Positions 50,401-62,260 of a DNA stretch of 64,000 nt are shown here, one piece after another. Positions within the stretch are counted from its first letter, which is position 1, and every line of letters begins with the position of its first letter. The position numbers and the translations under genes were made by a program. The notes under the pieces were generated by a model that did no database searches, had not been told where the DNA came from, and saw only the letters and a program-made list of their open reading frames with translations. This DNA comes from Rickettsia australis str. Phillips (GTDB taxonomy: Bacteria; Pseudomonadota; Alphaproteobacteria; Rickettsiales; Rickettsiaceae): contig NZ_AKVZ01000032.1 in the NCBI RefSeq assembly GCF_000273745.1, positions 26,865-90,864 of the forward strand, in the 5' to 3' direction.

Positions 50401-53037
50401 TTATTTTTTCAAACTCTCTATCACAAAATGCATGATACTGCCGTGCTGTATATAATTTATCTCATTATCCGTAAATATTTGCAATATTAAATCGATTGTT
50501 CTTATTTCGCCAGTTTGTTTTTTTATCACGCATTTAACAGGATTATAAGGCTTTATTTGTTCACTTAAGCCTATGATATCAATAGTTTCTGAACCGTCTA
50601 ATTGTAAATCTAATCTTGTATTATTGCCGGTAAAAGTTAGCGGTAAAATACCCATACCAACTAAATTTGAACGATGTATTCGCTCAAAGCTCTCGGCAAT
50701 CACTGCCTTTACGCCAAGCAGTTGCGGACCTTTTGCTGCCCAATCTCTAGATGAACCGCTACCATATTCTTTACCGGCAAAAATCACTACCGGTACATCA
50801 TTAGCTTTATAGTCCATAGCCGCATCGTAAATAGTTTGCTGCGTACTACTTAATTGGTTTATAGTAAAGCCGCCTTCTACTGCCTTACACATTTCATTTT
50901 TTATACGGATATTAGCAAATGTGCCACGCATCATCACTTCATGATTGCCTCTTCGTGATCCGTACGAGTTGAACTCTAGAGGCTCTATATGATGGTCCGT
51001 TAAATATTTAGCAGCAGGGCTGGTTTTACTAATACTTCCTGCCGGCGAAATATGATCGGTAGTAATAGAATCACCGAAAATTGCTAGAATTTTTGCAGAT
51101 TTTATATCTTTTATATTATTCTTGCTGCCTATATCCTCAAAATAAGGCGGATTATTAATATAGGTACTATTCTTACTCCAGTTATAAGTAAAACTATTAG
51201 TAACCTCTAGACTTTGCCACTCTTTTGTTCCACTAAATATATCGGAATATTTTTCTATAAACATAGAGGAATTAATTGAATTTGCAATAACTTCATCTAT
51301 CTCTTCTTTACTTGGCCAAATATCTTTCAAATAAATATTTTTTCCTATTGGTTGGCTATTTAAATCTATATTAAGAGTGCCGCTAAGTGCATATGCTACG
51401 ACTAAAATAGGCGATCCGAGATAGTTCGCTTTAGTAAGGGGATTAATTCGCCCTTCAAAGTTCCTATTACCCGATAAAACGGAAGCAATAACTAACCCGT
51501 TTTTATTAATAGTTTCCTCTATGTCCGGATTTAAAGGACCAGAATTACCGATGCAAGTAGTGCAGCCATAACCTACTAGATTAAACCCTAGCTCATCTAA
51601 ATATTTATCAAGACCGCTAAGCTTCAAATATTCCGTTACGACTTTTGATCCAGGAGCAAGAGAAGTTTTAACCCAAGGCTTTACCTTTAACCCATGTTCT
51701 AGTGCTTTTTTAGCAAGAAGTGCTGCACCAATCATCACGCTAGGATTTGAGGTATTAGTACAGCTAGTGATCGCTGCAATTACCACATCACCGTTACCGA
51801 TTTTGTAATTCTGATTTGCTACGGCATATTTTTTATCAATACCTTTACTTTCTATACCGAAATTCGGCAATTCATGTTTAAAACTACTTGCTACATCGTT
51901 TAAATTTACCCTATCTTGCGGACGTCTTGGCCCGGCAAGCGAGCTATGTACCGTAGATAAATCTAGCTCTAAAATTTCGGTATATTCTGCCTCATGCTCA
52001 AAATCATACCAAAGATTCTGCTCGGTTGCATATTTCTCTACTAATTTGATTTGTGCTTTTTCTCTACCTGTTAGCTCTAGATATTTTATAGTTTCTTGAT
52101 CAATCGGGAAAAAGCCGCAAGTAGCACCATATTCAGGCGACATATTAGAAATAGTAGCACGGTCGGCAATCGTTAGGTTTTTTAAGCCCTCACCGCAAAA
52201 CTCAACAAACTTACCTACTACTTTCTTTTTCCGCAACATCTCGGTAACGGTTAAAACTAAATCGGTTGCTGTAGATATACCTGTTAATTTTCCTGTTAGT
52301 TTCACTCCGATTACTTCTGGTAAAATCATAGTAAGTGGCTGACCAAGCATTGCAGCTTCTGCTTCTATTCCGCCAACTCCCCAACCAATTACCGACACTC
52401 CATTTACCATCGTTGTATGGCTATCCGTTCCAACTAAACTATCAGGATAAGCAAGTCCGTCTTTATGCCACACGACTTTTGCTAAATATTCTAAATTTAC
52501 CTGATGACAAATACCCGTACCGGGCGGCACTACTTTAAAATTATTAAATGCCTGCTGCCCCCATTTAAGAAATGCATAACGCTCTATATTACGTTTCATT
52601 TCCATTTGCACGTTTTTATCGAATGAATCCTTAGCTGCATAAGAATCAACGCTTACTGAATGATCTATTATCAAATCAACAGGAATAAGCGGATTAATTT
52701 TTAACGGATCACCTCCTATTTTCTTCATCGCATCACGCATAGCAGCCAAGTCGACAATAGCAGGCACACCGGTAAAATCCTGCATCAAAACTCTTGCCGG
52801 CATAAAATCTATTTCTGCATCAGATTTTTTAGTGTTCAGCCATTCTTTAAACACAAGTAAGCTTTCTTTATTACCACTGGTACGTAGCACGTTTTCACAT
52901 AATACTCTTAAACTGTATGGGAGCTTTTTTAAAGGAAGTTCGATATCGCTTGCCGCTTTATTTATATCATAAATTTTGTATGAACTATTATCGACTGATA
53001 ACTCTTTTATATATTCTGAATTATGCATTTTTGACAT
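50401..53037 (-). CDS. acnA: Aconitate hydratase A
   Basis: Aconitase interconverts citrate and isocitrate in the TCA cycle with a 4Fe-4S cluster. The 878-aa product has the cluster cysteines in AAITSCTNTSNPSVMIGAA and VGYGCTTCIGNSGPLN. It also has DSHTTMVNGVSVIGWGVGGIEAEAAMLGQ near the active site and the mobile swivel domain with GKEYGSGSSRDWAAKGPQLLGVKAVIAESFERIHRSNLVGMG. The length matches the AcnA/IRP type. It ends near a decayed nuclease gene and is separated from atpC by a family D repeat. Confidence 0.96.
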   Translation of the reverse strand: MSKMHNSEYIKELSVDNSSYKIYDINKAASDIELPLKKLPYSLRVLCENVLRTSGNKESLLVFKEWLNTKKSDAEIDFMPARVLMQDFTGVPAIVDLAAMRDAMKKIGGDPLKINPLIPVDLIIDHSVSVDSYAAKDSFDKNVQMEMKRNIERYAFLKWGQQAFNNFKVVPPGTGICHQVNLEYLAKVVWHKDGLAYPDSLVGTDSHTTMVNGVSVIGWGVGGIEAEAAMLGQPLTMILPEVIGVKLTGKLTGISTATDLVLTVTEMLRKKKVVGKFVEFCGEGLKNLTIADRATISNMSPEYGATCGFFPIDQETIKYLELTGREKAQIKLVEKYATEQNLWYDFEHEAEYTEILELDLSTVHSSLAGPRRPQDRVNLNDVASSFKHELPNFGIESKGIDKKYAVANQNYKIGNGDVVIAAITSCTNTSNPSVMIGAALLAKKALEHGLKVKPWVKTSLAPGSKVVTEYLKLSGLDKYLDELGFNLVGYGCTTCIGNSGPLNPDIEETINKNGLVIASVLSGNRNFEGRINPLTKANYLGSPILVVAYALSGTLNIDLNSQPIGKNIYLKDIWPSKEEIDEVIANSINSSMFIEKYSDIFSGTKEWQSLEVTNSFTYNWSKNSTYINNPPYFEDIGSKNNIKDIKSAKILAIFGDSITTDHISPAGSISKTSPAAKYLTDHHIEPLEFNSYGSRRGNHEVMMRGTFANIRIKNEMCKAVEGGFTINQLSSTQQTIYDAAMDYKANDVPVVIFAGKEYGSGSSRDWAAKGPQLLGVKAVIAESFERIHRSNLVGMGILPLTFTGNNTRLDLQLDGSETIDIIGLSEQIKPYNPVKCVIKKQTGEIRTIDLILQIFTDNEINYIQHGSIMHFVIESLKK

Positions 53038-53081
53038 TTGTTTCTCACTTGATATTCGTTATGCTAGTAACATCGCCGACT

Positions 53082-53159
53082 ATGTCATTCCTGCGTAGAC
53101 AGGACTCCAGTATAAAAAGTATAAATACAGTATACTTTCGCTTCCGCGGGAATAACATA
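53082..53159. repeat. Family D dispersed repeat, copy D6 (diverged)
   Basis: ATGTCATTCCTGCGTAGACA with GGACTCCAG at the left, and CGCTTCCGCGGGAATAACAT at the right. Shorter and more diverged than other copies. It lies between acnA and atpC. Confidence 0.75.
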
Positions 53160-53217
53160 AAAACTAGAAATAATTATTACAATAACCTTATCCCAAAACG
53201 TAGATTTTTCAAACAAA

Positions 53218-53556
53218 TTAATGTTGTTCTGATAAAGGTTTTTGAAGACCCTGAAGCTTAGTTGCTATCTCCGCTTCACTTAAATTCGTAACGTTAATAG
53301 CCGTTTCTGTGGCTATGTTAACATAACTGCCCGTTACTTCGGTTACACCGCTGGAAACAAGATAAGTAATTTGTGGGTTGTGTATATCATCTATATAAAC
53401 CTGTATTAAACCGGCTTTTAAACTAACGATCATCGGAGCGTGATTCGATAGCACACCAAACATACCATCCTCACCCGGCATTGTTACCATTTTAGCTTGC
53501 TTTTCAAATGCAATACTTAAAGGAGTAATTATTTTGACTAAAATTGTTTCGTTCAT
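53218..53556 (-). CDS. atpC: ATP synthase epsilon subunit
   Basis: The epsilon subunit sits on the rotor of F1 and regulates its activity. The 112-aa product from ATG at 53556 ([14 protein letters not shown]) has the beta-sandwich domain with the hallmark [22 protein letters not shown]. The C-terminal part is short ([13 protein letters not shown]), so the two-helix regulatory domain is reduced. An upstream in-frame ATG at 53613 would add 19 residues encoded by a family B repeat ([11 protein letters not shown]); this is not the likely start. Confidence 0.93.
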   Translation of the reverse strand: MNETILVKIITPLSIAFEKQAKMVTMPGEDGMFGVLSNHAPMIVSLKAGLIQVYIDDIHNPQITYLVSSGVTEVTGSYVNIATETAINVTNLSEAEIATKLQGLQKPLSEQH

Positions 53557-53578
53557 ATAATAATATAGTGAAATTAAT

Positions 53579-53737
53579 GTCATTACGAGGAGCGAAGCGA
53601 CGTGGCAATCCACAAAAATAATAAAAAAACGCTATAAATTAGCATTTTTTACTGGATTGCTTCGTCAATTACTTCGTAATTTTCCTTGCAATGACGGGAC
53701 AACTGGTCTACGCAACAATGCCACGTGGGAATGACAT
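53579..53737. repeat. Family B dispersed repeat, copy B9, with a D-like tail
   Basis: TGTCATTACGAGGAGCGAAG and CGACGTGGCAATCCAC, inner AT palindrome, GGATTGCTTCGTCAATTACT and TGCAATGACGGGACAAC, then CAACAATGCCACGTGGGAAT with GACAT, the right arm of a family D element. It fills the gap between atpD and atpC. Confidence 0.87.
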
Positions 53738-53742
53738 ACACA

Positions 53743-56113
<2,371 letters not shown>

Positions 56114-56133
56114 ATAGTTTTTTAGTTTGCCAT

Positions 56134-56216
56134 TGTCACCCCGTGTCTTGTACCTACGGAGTCCAGTATTTTTAACTTATTTTACTGGATGCCGTGATCA
56201 AGTCACAGCATGACAC
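56134..56216. repeat. Family C dispersed repeat, copy C7
   Basis: TGTCACCCCGTGTCTTGTAC and CTACGGAGTCCAG at the left, ACTGGATGCCGTGATCAAGT and CACAGCATGACACA at the right. Its right edge overlaps the last codons and stop of atpA (stop at 56203-56205 on the minus strand). Confidence 0.87.
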
Positions 56217-57741
56217 AGTAGGCTTTTACAAAATTTTCTAAAAATGCTTTTAGTTTCTGCTCGGTTTCTTCGGTTATACGTTGCTCGTTTTTTATTGATT
56301 CCAAAATATCTTTTTTATTTAACCTTATCTCCGTAAGCATTTTATCTTCAAATTCTTTTACTGTCTGAAGCGGTACATCATTTAAATATTTCTTAGTGCC
56401 GACATAAATACTTATTATTTGTTCTTCTACCGGAAAAGGATGATATTGAGCTTGTTTTAATATCTCAACTAATCTTTTACCGTGATCGATTTGTGCTTTA
56501 GTGGCAGGGTCTAGATCTGATCCAAATTGTGAGAAAGACTCCAGCTCTCTAAATTGAGCAAGTTCTAGCTTTACCGAACCTGCTACCTGCTTCATAGCAT
56601 TTATTTGTGCTGCAGAACCAACGCGGCTTACTGAAATACCGACATTAACGGCAGGTCTTACACCCTTATAAAATAACTCACTTTCTAAGAAAATTTGACC
56701 GTCGGTAATTGAAATAACATTCGTTGGGATATAGGCAGATACATCACCTGCCTGCGTCTCGATTATAGGAAGAGCAGTAAGTGAACCGCTGCCTTTTTCC
56801 TCTGACATTTTAGCAGCGCGCTCAAGCAATCTTGAATGCAAGTAGAACACGTCACCGGGATATGCTTCTCGCCCGGGAGGTCTTCTAAGTAATAATGAGA
56901 TTTGTCTATATGCGACGGCATGCTTACTTAAATCATCATAAATAATAAGTGCATGCATACCGTTATCACGAAAATATTCGCCCATACTACAGGCAGAATA
57001 AGGGGCAATGAATTGAAGAGATGCAGCTTCCGAAGCAGTAGCCGAAACAACGATTGTATAGTCCATTGCTCCGGCATCTTCTAGTTTTTTTACTATCTGT
57101 GCAACGCTTGATCTTTTCTGCCCAATAGCTACATAAATACAATAAATTTTATCGCTTTCATTAGTAAGTAAATGAGCTTGTTTTTGATTAATAATAGTAT
57201 CAACCGCTATCGCCGTTTTTCCGGTTTGTCTATCACCGATTATTAACTCTCTTTGCCCTCTACCTATCGGAATTAACGAATCTATAGCCTTTATTCCGGT
57301 TTGTACAGGTTCGCTTACGCTCGTTCTTTCTATTATTCCCGGAGCTTTCATCTCGATATGTCTGTATTCTTTACTTGCAATATCGCCTTTGCCGTCAATA
57401 GGATTACCAAGAGCATCAACAACACGACCAAGCAAAACTTTTCCTACCGGTACTTCTAAAACTTCTTTAGTTCTTTTGACCTTATCTCCTTGCTGTACTT
57501 GGTTATCATCGCCCATAATTACAGCACCGACGCTATCATTCTCCAAATTTAAAACAAGCCCCTTAACACCAGATTTAAACTCTACTACTTCACCAGATTT
57601 TACATTAGCAAGACCATAAATTTTAGCAATACCGTCACCGACCGAGATTACCTGCCCTACTTCTTCAATCTCACTTAAGCAATTAATATTAGCTATTTCC
57701 TTTTGTAATATTTCAGCTACTTCAATAGGCTTTAGTTTCAT
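56203..57741 (-). CDS. atpA: ATP synthase alpha subunit
   Basis: Alpha forms the F1 hexamer with beta. The 512-aa product has the P-loop [14 protein letters not shown], the Q-loop region, the signature [17 protein letters not shown], and [27 protein letters not shown]. The C-terminus ends FVKAYCVML; the last residues and the stop are encoded by the edge of a family C repeat, so the tail differs from a normal AtpA end by a few residues. Such a change at the disordered C-terminus should be tolerated. Confidence 0.96.
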   Translation of the reverse strand: MKLKPIEVAEILQKEIANINCLSEIEEVGQVISVGDGIAKIYGLANVKSGEVVEFKSGVKGLVLNLENDSVGAVIMGDDNQVQQGDKVKRTKEVLEVPVGKVLLGRVVDALGNPIDGKGDIASKEYRHIEMKAPGIIERTSVSEPVQTGIKAIDSLIPIGRGQRELIIGDRQTGKTAIAVDTIINQKQAHLLTNESDKIYCIYVAIGQKRSSVAQIVKKLEDAGAMDYTIVVSATASEAASLQFIAPYSACSMGEYFRDNGMHALIIYDDLSKHAVAYRQISLLLRRPPGREAYPGDVFYLHSRLLERAAKMSEEKGSGSLTALPIIETQAGDVSAYIPTNVISITDGQIFLESELFYKGVRPAVNVGISVSRVGSAAQINAMKQVAGSVKLELAQFRELESFSQFGSDLDPATKAQIDHGKRLVEILKQAQYHPFPVEEQIISIYVGTKKYLNDVPLQTVKEFEDKMLTEIRLNKKDILESIKNEQRITEETEQKLKAFLENFVKAYCVML

Positions 57742-57765
57742 GTGGGATGACTCCTAATTACGCGT

Positions 57766-57864
57766 TGTTATCCCGTGGCTTGACCACAGGATCCAGTTAA
57801 AAATGATAAAATAATATACAGCTTTAGATTACTTATAGATCCCGTAGTCAAGCCACGGGATAAC
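57766..57864. repeat. Family C dispersed repeat, copy C8
   Basis: TGTTATCCCGTGGCTTGACC and ACAGGATCCAG at the left, TAGATCCCGTAGTCAAGCCA and CGGGATAACA at the right. It lies between atpH and atpA. Confidence 0.87.
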
Positions 57865-57872
57865 AATAGTAC

Positions 57873-58427
57873 TCAAGCAGCAATCCTAACTTTCTTTAAA
57901 GTTTTCGTTATTTTTTCTAAACTACCTTTTATTGAGTAATCTTGCAACATACTATCATATTTAATTACAATACCGCCAATAATAGTACTATCTATATCAA
58001 ATAATATTTCTGTTTTTTGATTTAATTCTTTTTCTATACGAGATTTAATCCACTCCTGCTCTTTAGGTTGTAACTTATTTGCAGAAATAACCTGAACTAT
58101 CTTGATGTTTTTACTTGCATATAGTAAAGTATTATAAGTATCTACTATATTAGATAAAATAGCAGTACGAGAATTTTTAACCAATAACAATAAAAAATTT
58201 TGTACTATTGTACTAATTTTGATATTTTTTGCTAACGAATTGACTGCGTTAATTTTGTCGTTCTTATTTACTATAGGAGAAAATAGGAACTCTCTAATAT
58301 CAAAATTATCGGTAATAACACGATTTATAGCGGTAATTTCTTCAAAGATTTTATCTTGTATATTATCAACCATAGCATTATTAAATAACGCCACTGCATA
58401 ATTCTCGATTAAATTATCTTTGTTCAT
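57873..58427 (-). CDS. atpH: ATP synthase delta subunit
   Basis: Delta (OSCP-type) joins F1 to the peripheral stalk. The 184-aa product has the N-terminal helical domain ([14 protein letters not shown], then [21 protein letters not shown]) and the C-terminal pattern [31 protein letters not shown], the family signature. Its ATG overlaps the stop of lpdA by 4 bases, so the operon is lpdA-atpHAGDC. Confidence 0.94.
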   Translation of the reverse strand: MNKDNLIENYAVALFNNAMVDNIQDKIFEEITAINRVITDNFDIREFLFSPIVNKNDKINAVNSLAKNIKISTIVQNFLLLLVKNSRTAILSNIVDTYNTLLYASKNIKIVQVISANKLQPKEQEWIKSRIEKELNQKTEILFDIDSTIIGGIVIKYDSMLQDYSIKGSLEKITKTLKKVRIAA

Positions 58428-59803
58428 ACATGTACTGCCCTATCATAAGCAGCGAGTACTGACTCGTGCATCATTTCCGATAAAGTCGGATGTGGGAAGA
58501 TAGTATTAATTAAATCCAACTCTGTTGCTTCTAAATTTTTTGACACCACATATCCTTGTATTAATTCTGTTACTTCCGAGCCTATCATATGAGCACCGAG
58601 CAACTCACCCGTCTTAGCATCAAATATAGTTTTAATTAAGCCATCGCTATCACCAATTACTAAAGCCTTACCGTTAGCCATAAAAGGAAACCTACCGATT
58701 TGTAATTCATAACCTAAAGCTTTCGCTGCTTCTTCCGTAAGCCCGACGCTTGCTATTTGCGGCGAAGAATAAGTGCAACCCGGTATATTATGCTTATTGA
58801 TAGCATGGGGTTTTAAGCCCGCTATGCTTTCTGCTGCAATAATACCTTCATGGCTTGCTTTATGAGCTAAACAAGGCACTCCTGCTACATCGCCTATAGC
58901 ATAAATGCCTAGTTCTGCAGTTTGCATTAATCTGTTAGTAACTATATAACCATTTTCTACTTTAACTTTGGTTGTTTCTAGTCCTAAATTTTCTGTATTC
59001 GCCGTAATACCTACTGCCATAAGTAAGATTTCAGCTTGTAATTTTTGTGTTTTACCGGATAAATCTAGCTCAACTTCTATCTTATCTTTTGATTTTGTTT
59101 GCTTAATTAATTTAGCATTTGTAATAATTTTTATGCCCTTTTTCTCAAAATTCTTATGAGCGATTCCAGCAATTTCCATATCTTCAGCAGGTAATATTCT
59201 ATTATGTGCCTCAATTACGGTAACATCCACACCAATACTATTATAAAATGAAGCAAATTCTATACCTATTGCACCTGAGCCGACAATAATCATAGATTGC
59301 GGCACATGATGCGGTATCATAGCTTCTTTTGAAGTCCATATTTGCTTGCTATCAGGCTCAAAGCCTTTTAAAACCCTAGATCTTGCTCCGGTAGCTATAA
59401 TAATATTTTCTGCTTTTACTGTAGGTTTATTATTTATATTTATTACCTTATTTCCTACAAAACTTGCTACTCCGTCTATCATGGTAACTTTATTTTTTTT
59501 CAATAGTAACTTAACGCCACCTGCAAGCTTATTTGAAATCTCTCTTGAACGCTCAACTATTTTCTTAATATTGATTTCAGCACCTTTAGAATCAATTCCA
59601 TAACCTTTAGCGTGTTTTATATATTCAAAAACCTCAGCAGATTTAAGCAGGGATTTAGTCGGTATACACCCCCAATTAAGACATACCCCTCCTAAATGTT
59701 CTTTTTCTATTAATACAACTTTTTTCTTTAATTGTGCTGCTCTAATTGCTGCAACATATCCACTTGGACCACCGCCTATGACGGCTACATCATATTGTTC
59801 CAT
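58424..59803 (-). CDS. lpdA: Dihydrolipoyl dehydrogenase (E3)
   Basis: This flavoenzyme reoxidises lipoamide in 2-oxoacid dehydrogenase complexes. The 459-aa product has the FAD site [18 protein letters not shown], the redox-active disulfide Cys41-Cys46 ([16 protein letters not shown]), the NAD site [16 protein letters not shown], and the dimer-interface His-Glu pair ([16 protein letters not shown]). It is the first gene of a unit with atpHAGDC. Which E1/E2 complex it serves is not shown; no E1 or E2 genes are nearby. Confidence 0.96.
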   Translation of the reverse strand: MEQYDVAVIGGGPSGYVAAIRAAQLKKKVVLIEKEHLGGVCLNWGCIPTKSLLKSAEVFEYIKHAKGYGIDSKGAEINIKKIVERSREISNKLAGGVKLLLKKNKVTMIDGVASFVGNKVININNKPTVKAENIIIATGARSRVLKGFEPDSKQIWTSKEAMIPHHVPQSMIIVGSGAIGIEFASFYNSIGVDVTVIEAHNRILPAEDMEIAGIAHKNFEKKGIKIITNAKLIKQTKSKDKIEVELDLSGKTQKLQAEILLMAVGITANTENLGLETTKVKVENGYIVTNRLMQTAELGIYAIGDVAGVPCLAHKASHEGIIAAESIAGLKPHAINKHNIPGCTYSSPQIASVGLTEEAAKALGYELQIGRFPFMANGKALVIGDSDGLIKTIFDAKTGELLGAHMIGSEVTELIQGYVVSKNLEATELDLINTIFPHPTLSEMMHESVLAAYDRAVHV

Positions 59804-59824
59804 TTTATTTTTGTTTTGTTTATA

Positions 59825-59899
59825 TTGTCATCCCGCGACTTGATCGCAGGATCTAGATTTTGATTTTTTGGATCCCGCGATCAAGTCGCGGGATGACAA
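59825..59899. repeat. Family C dispersed repeat, copy C9
   Basis: TTGTCATCCCGCGACTTGAT and CGCAGGATCTAG at the left, TGGATCCCGCGATCAAGTCG and CGGGATGACAA at the right, a near-perfect palindrome. It lies between the Dps-like gene and lpdA. Confidence 0.92.
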
Positions 59900-59905
59900 G
59901 TATTA

Positions 59906-60334
59906 CTAAACCATACTACTCTTCAACATCCATCTGTTTTTTTCATGCACCTTAATCCGTCCAATAATCATATCGGCTGTACCCTCGTCACCCTCTGCTT
60001 GTGCTACTTTGAGCCCCTTATATAATGTATCTCTAATAATATCTTGATCTTTTGTTAGACTTTTAAGCATTTCGTTTGCTGTTACGTTTGGATTTGCCTC
60101 ATCTATAGATGCAAGTTTTATTAAATTTGATAATGCTGGGACTTTAGCACCTAAACTTCTCACTCTCTCAGCAAATTCATCTAAGCCTTCAGCTAAATCT
60201 TCATATTGTCCTTCAAATAACAAATGTAAACTTCTAAACTCCGCTCCTTCTACATTCCAATGATAATTCTGTGTTGTAAAATATAAAGCATAACTATCTG
60301 CTAAAATTTGTTCTAAAGCTTTTACTACTTGCAT
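59906..60334 (-). CDS. Dps-like ferritin-family protein
   Basis: Dps proteins form 12-mers that oxidise and store iron and can protect DNA. From ATG at 60334 (after a strong GAGGG) the product is 142 aa. The intersubunit ferroxidase residues match the family spacing: His25 (NYHWNVEG), His37 (FRSLHLLFEG), Asp52 and Glu56 (LDEFAERVRSLG). YHWNVEGAEFRSLH and AERVRSLGAKVPA are typical Dps signatures. An ATG at 60358 adds eight residues but has a weaker ribosome binding site. DNA binding cannot be judged; there is no basic N-terminal tail. Confidence 0.9.
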   Translation of the reverse strand: MQVVKALEQILADSYALYFTTQNYHWNVEGAEFRSLHLLFEGQYEDLAEGLDEFAERVRSLGAKVPALSNLIKLASIDEANPNVTANEMLKSLTKDQDIIRDTLYKGLKVAQAEGDEGTADMIIGRIKVHEKNRWMLKSSMV

Positions 60335-60406
60335 AATATCCCTCAAATTTCTATGCACTTTTTGACTTTATAACATTTCTTTAGATACTTCAAGAGATAA
60401 CAGGGC

Positions 60407-60678
60407 TTATATAAATTCCTGATATATCTCTTTTCTGTGTTTGATTGCAATAATAATTACCGTAGATGTTTCTTGTTCAATACGGTATATAATACGGCAA
60501 TCACTCACTCGGAGTATTCTATGACCTTTCAAACTATAGCGTAACGGTTTACCAAAAGCTATGGGCTCAAACATTAATCGTTCTTCAATTGCACATTTGA
60601 TAAGAGTTTTTGCATTGGAGGAAAGCATTGGGATATGCTTATTTGTTACTTCTTCTAGATAACGTATTTTAAATTCAT
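60407..60678 (-). pseudogene. RelE/ParE-family toxin, start frameshifted
   Basis: The body is intact for the family: IRYLEEVTNKHIPMLSSNAK, then PIAFGKPLRYSLKGHRILRV and SDCRIIYRIEQETSTVIIIA. RelE-type toxins are mRNA-cutting ribosome-dependent RNases. The ATG expected at 60678, overlapping the antitoxin stop (ATGA), reads out of frame and meets a TAG after seven codons. One extra A in the AAAA run near 60670 would restore it. The apparent longer ORF (to 60736) is antitoxin sequence read in the wrong frame. The toxin is therefore probably silent. Confidence 0.75.
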
Positions 60679-60891
60679 TTCCACGCTTCTTCGTGAGAGT
60701 AAGTTTTAGCATTCTCTTTATCAAGCTTTTTAGCAACTTTTGACAAAAATAAATCTTCTCTCATTTCAAGAGCTTCGTGTTAACTCTCTGACTAAACTCG
60801 ATAAAGATTTATTTTCTTGAACTGCTAAATTACTAAGCAAAGTGGAAATGACCGGCTCAAAAGTAACATTAACTCTTGGACTTTTAGACAT
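60675..60891 (-). pseudogene. RHH/RelB-type antitoxin, frameshifted
   Basis: From ATG at 60891 the frame reads MSKSPRVNVTFEPVISTLLS and LAVQENKSLSSLVRELT, a ribbon-helix-helix-like N-terminus, then stops at RSS-TGA. The expected C-terminal half (ALEMREDLFLSKVAKKLDKE, then NAKTYSHEEAWK) continues in another frame to a TGA that overlaps the toxin start. The two genes were a coupled antitoxin-toxin pair. Both have lost their frames, so the system is extinct. Confidence 0.75.
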
Positions 60892-61026
60892 ATAGACTTA
60901 TTTTTATTTGATTAGTATTATTATTGTAACACTTTTACATCACTCAAACAATAAAATTATCAATTCAGATTAAAATTGCAATGATTATATATTAAATATT
61001 AATTTTTATTATTAATTAGTAATTTC

Positions 61027-61055
61027 TTGACTAATTTATTAATTTTATCTATTGT
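61027..61055 (+). promoter_or_regulatory. Likely sigma-70 promoter for the 61089 gene
   Basis: TTGACT and TATTGT separated by exactly 17 bases, with the -10 box ending 33 bases before the ATG. An AAGGAT ribosome binding site (61075-61080) lies 8 bases before the ATG. The stretch 60892-61026 upstream is AT-rich and shows no gene. Confidence 0.55.
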
Positions 61056-61088
61056 GCCACTGTTAATAAAACTTAAGGATAGAACAGC

Positions 61089-62183
61089 ATGAATCACATA
61101 TTACATTTTTCGTTAACTACCGTAGCAAGACTTACTAATACAATAAAAACAATTGGTGGTCAAGGATACTACATGCTTAAAATAGGACATAATGTGGCCA
61201 GTTATTATCTAACTACTACCTTTAGTTTAATTGAACAGACTTGCCATAAAGAGAATATATTAACCACTCTGTGTAGTAAAGGAATTGAATTATTAAATAC
61301 TGAAACAAGAAATTTTATATTTGAAGGAATGTTCAAAATAAAGGAAGTATTAAATGCAAACAAAACTATTATTACAGCGATTAATGATAATGGGCAGACT
61401 ATACGGGATTATATATTGCAAAAACAAGGTGATAAGATTTATATATATGAGGAACGCTTGCTTAAAATATGTCAAGAAAATCTTCAAGAAAAGCTTACTA
61501 TTGAGGGTATACTGAGTATCGCAGGGGATAATAACCATATTATAGGAGATATTAAAGGGTGCGAAATATTTGAAGTAGAGAAAGAAAATACTCTACAGGC
61601 GCTTCTCTCAGAAATAAAGGATTTAATAGCTAACCCGATATCTAGCACTACTCAAGCAAGTGATATTAATACAACCAACAAATGGACAGAGTCCGTAACA
61701 GAATATTTATCGGAAATGGCGACTAATGCAATCGATAACACAATAACAAATGCTACTGCCGAAATTGCTGAATCAATCTTTTCCGATAACACTGAAAGTT
61801 GGACTGAAACGGGAATAAATTTAATTACTAACACCGTAGCAAACTTTACTAATAACACTTTTAATACAACTTACAACTCTCAAGAAAATATGTTTGATGA
61901 GCGTGATAACGATAATTCCTTAGTTGCATATATAGGCATTGGTACAGCTGTAGCTGCCTCCATAGTTGTTGCAATAGGTGCAGGAGTAACTTGGTATTGC
62001 GTTAGAAGTAACAACGCAAAAAAAGCTAAATTAAAACAATATATTGATGAAATTGAAGCTGAAAGAGCTGCTGCTGCTATAGCTGAAGATACACTTGCTG
62101 CTAAAGCTAATGAAGAACATAATGATCATACTACGGTAGAGATGACCGGACTCTCCTATGCAGGCGAAGATACTCATATATAG
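61089..62183 (+). CDS. Membrane-anchored protein of unknown function, 364 aa
   Basis: I do not recognise the family. The N-terminal 190 residues are mixed alpha/beta (HFSLTTVARLTNTIKTIGGQ, then NDNGQTIRDYILQKQGDKIY). Residues about 195-275 are Thr/Asn-rich and of low complexity (ITNTVANFTNNTFNTTYNSQ). One strong membrane segment follows at 278-305 (AYIGIGTAVAASIVVAIGAG), then a basic stop-transfer RSNNAKKAKLK and a charged, Ala/Glu-rich helix of about 30 residues. This looks like a tail-region-anchored protein with a cytoplasmic or surface C-terminus. There is no signal peptide. It has its own promoter and a downstream hairpin, so it is probably a single-gene unit. Confidence 0.82.
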   Translation: MNHILHFSLTTVARLTNTIKTIGGQGYYMLKIGHNVASYYLTTTFSLIEQTCHKENILTTLCSKGIELLNTETRNFIFEGMFKIKEVLNANKTIITAINDNGQTIRDYILQKQGDKIYIYEERLLKICQENLQEKLTIEGILSIAGDNNHIIGDIKGCEIFEVEKENTLQALLSEIKDLIANPISSTTQASDINTTNKWTESVTEYLSEMATNAIDNTITNATAEIAESIFSDNTESWTETGINLITNTVANFTNNTFNTTYNSQENMFDERDNDNSLVAYIGIGTAVAASIVVAIGAGVTWYCVRSNNAKKAKLKQYIDEIEAERAAAAIAEDTLAAKANEEHNDHTTVEMTGLSYAGEDTHI

Positions 62184-62206
62184 ATCACTTAGATTCTTTT
62201 TAAATC

Positions 62207-62238
62207 AACAACCAATAGCAAATTCACTGTTGGTTGTT
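62207..62238 (+). terminator. Terminator-like hairpin after the 61089 gene
   Basis: A perfect 9-bp stem AACAACCAA/TTGGTTGTT with a 14-base loop, 24-55 bases past the stop codon. No T run follows on the plus strand (CCTCGAAAAT). On the minus strand a short run CTTTTT is found at 62195-62200 past the stem, so it may serve either strand weakly. Confidence 0.45.
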
Positions 62239-62260
62239 CCTCGAAAATAAAAATTGAGAT

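Noticed and set aside
53557..53613. A longer N-terminus for AtpC
   Set aside because: The extra residues come from family B copy B9; MNETILVKI fits the family.
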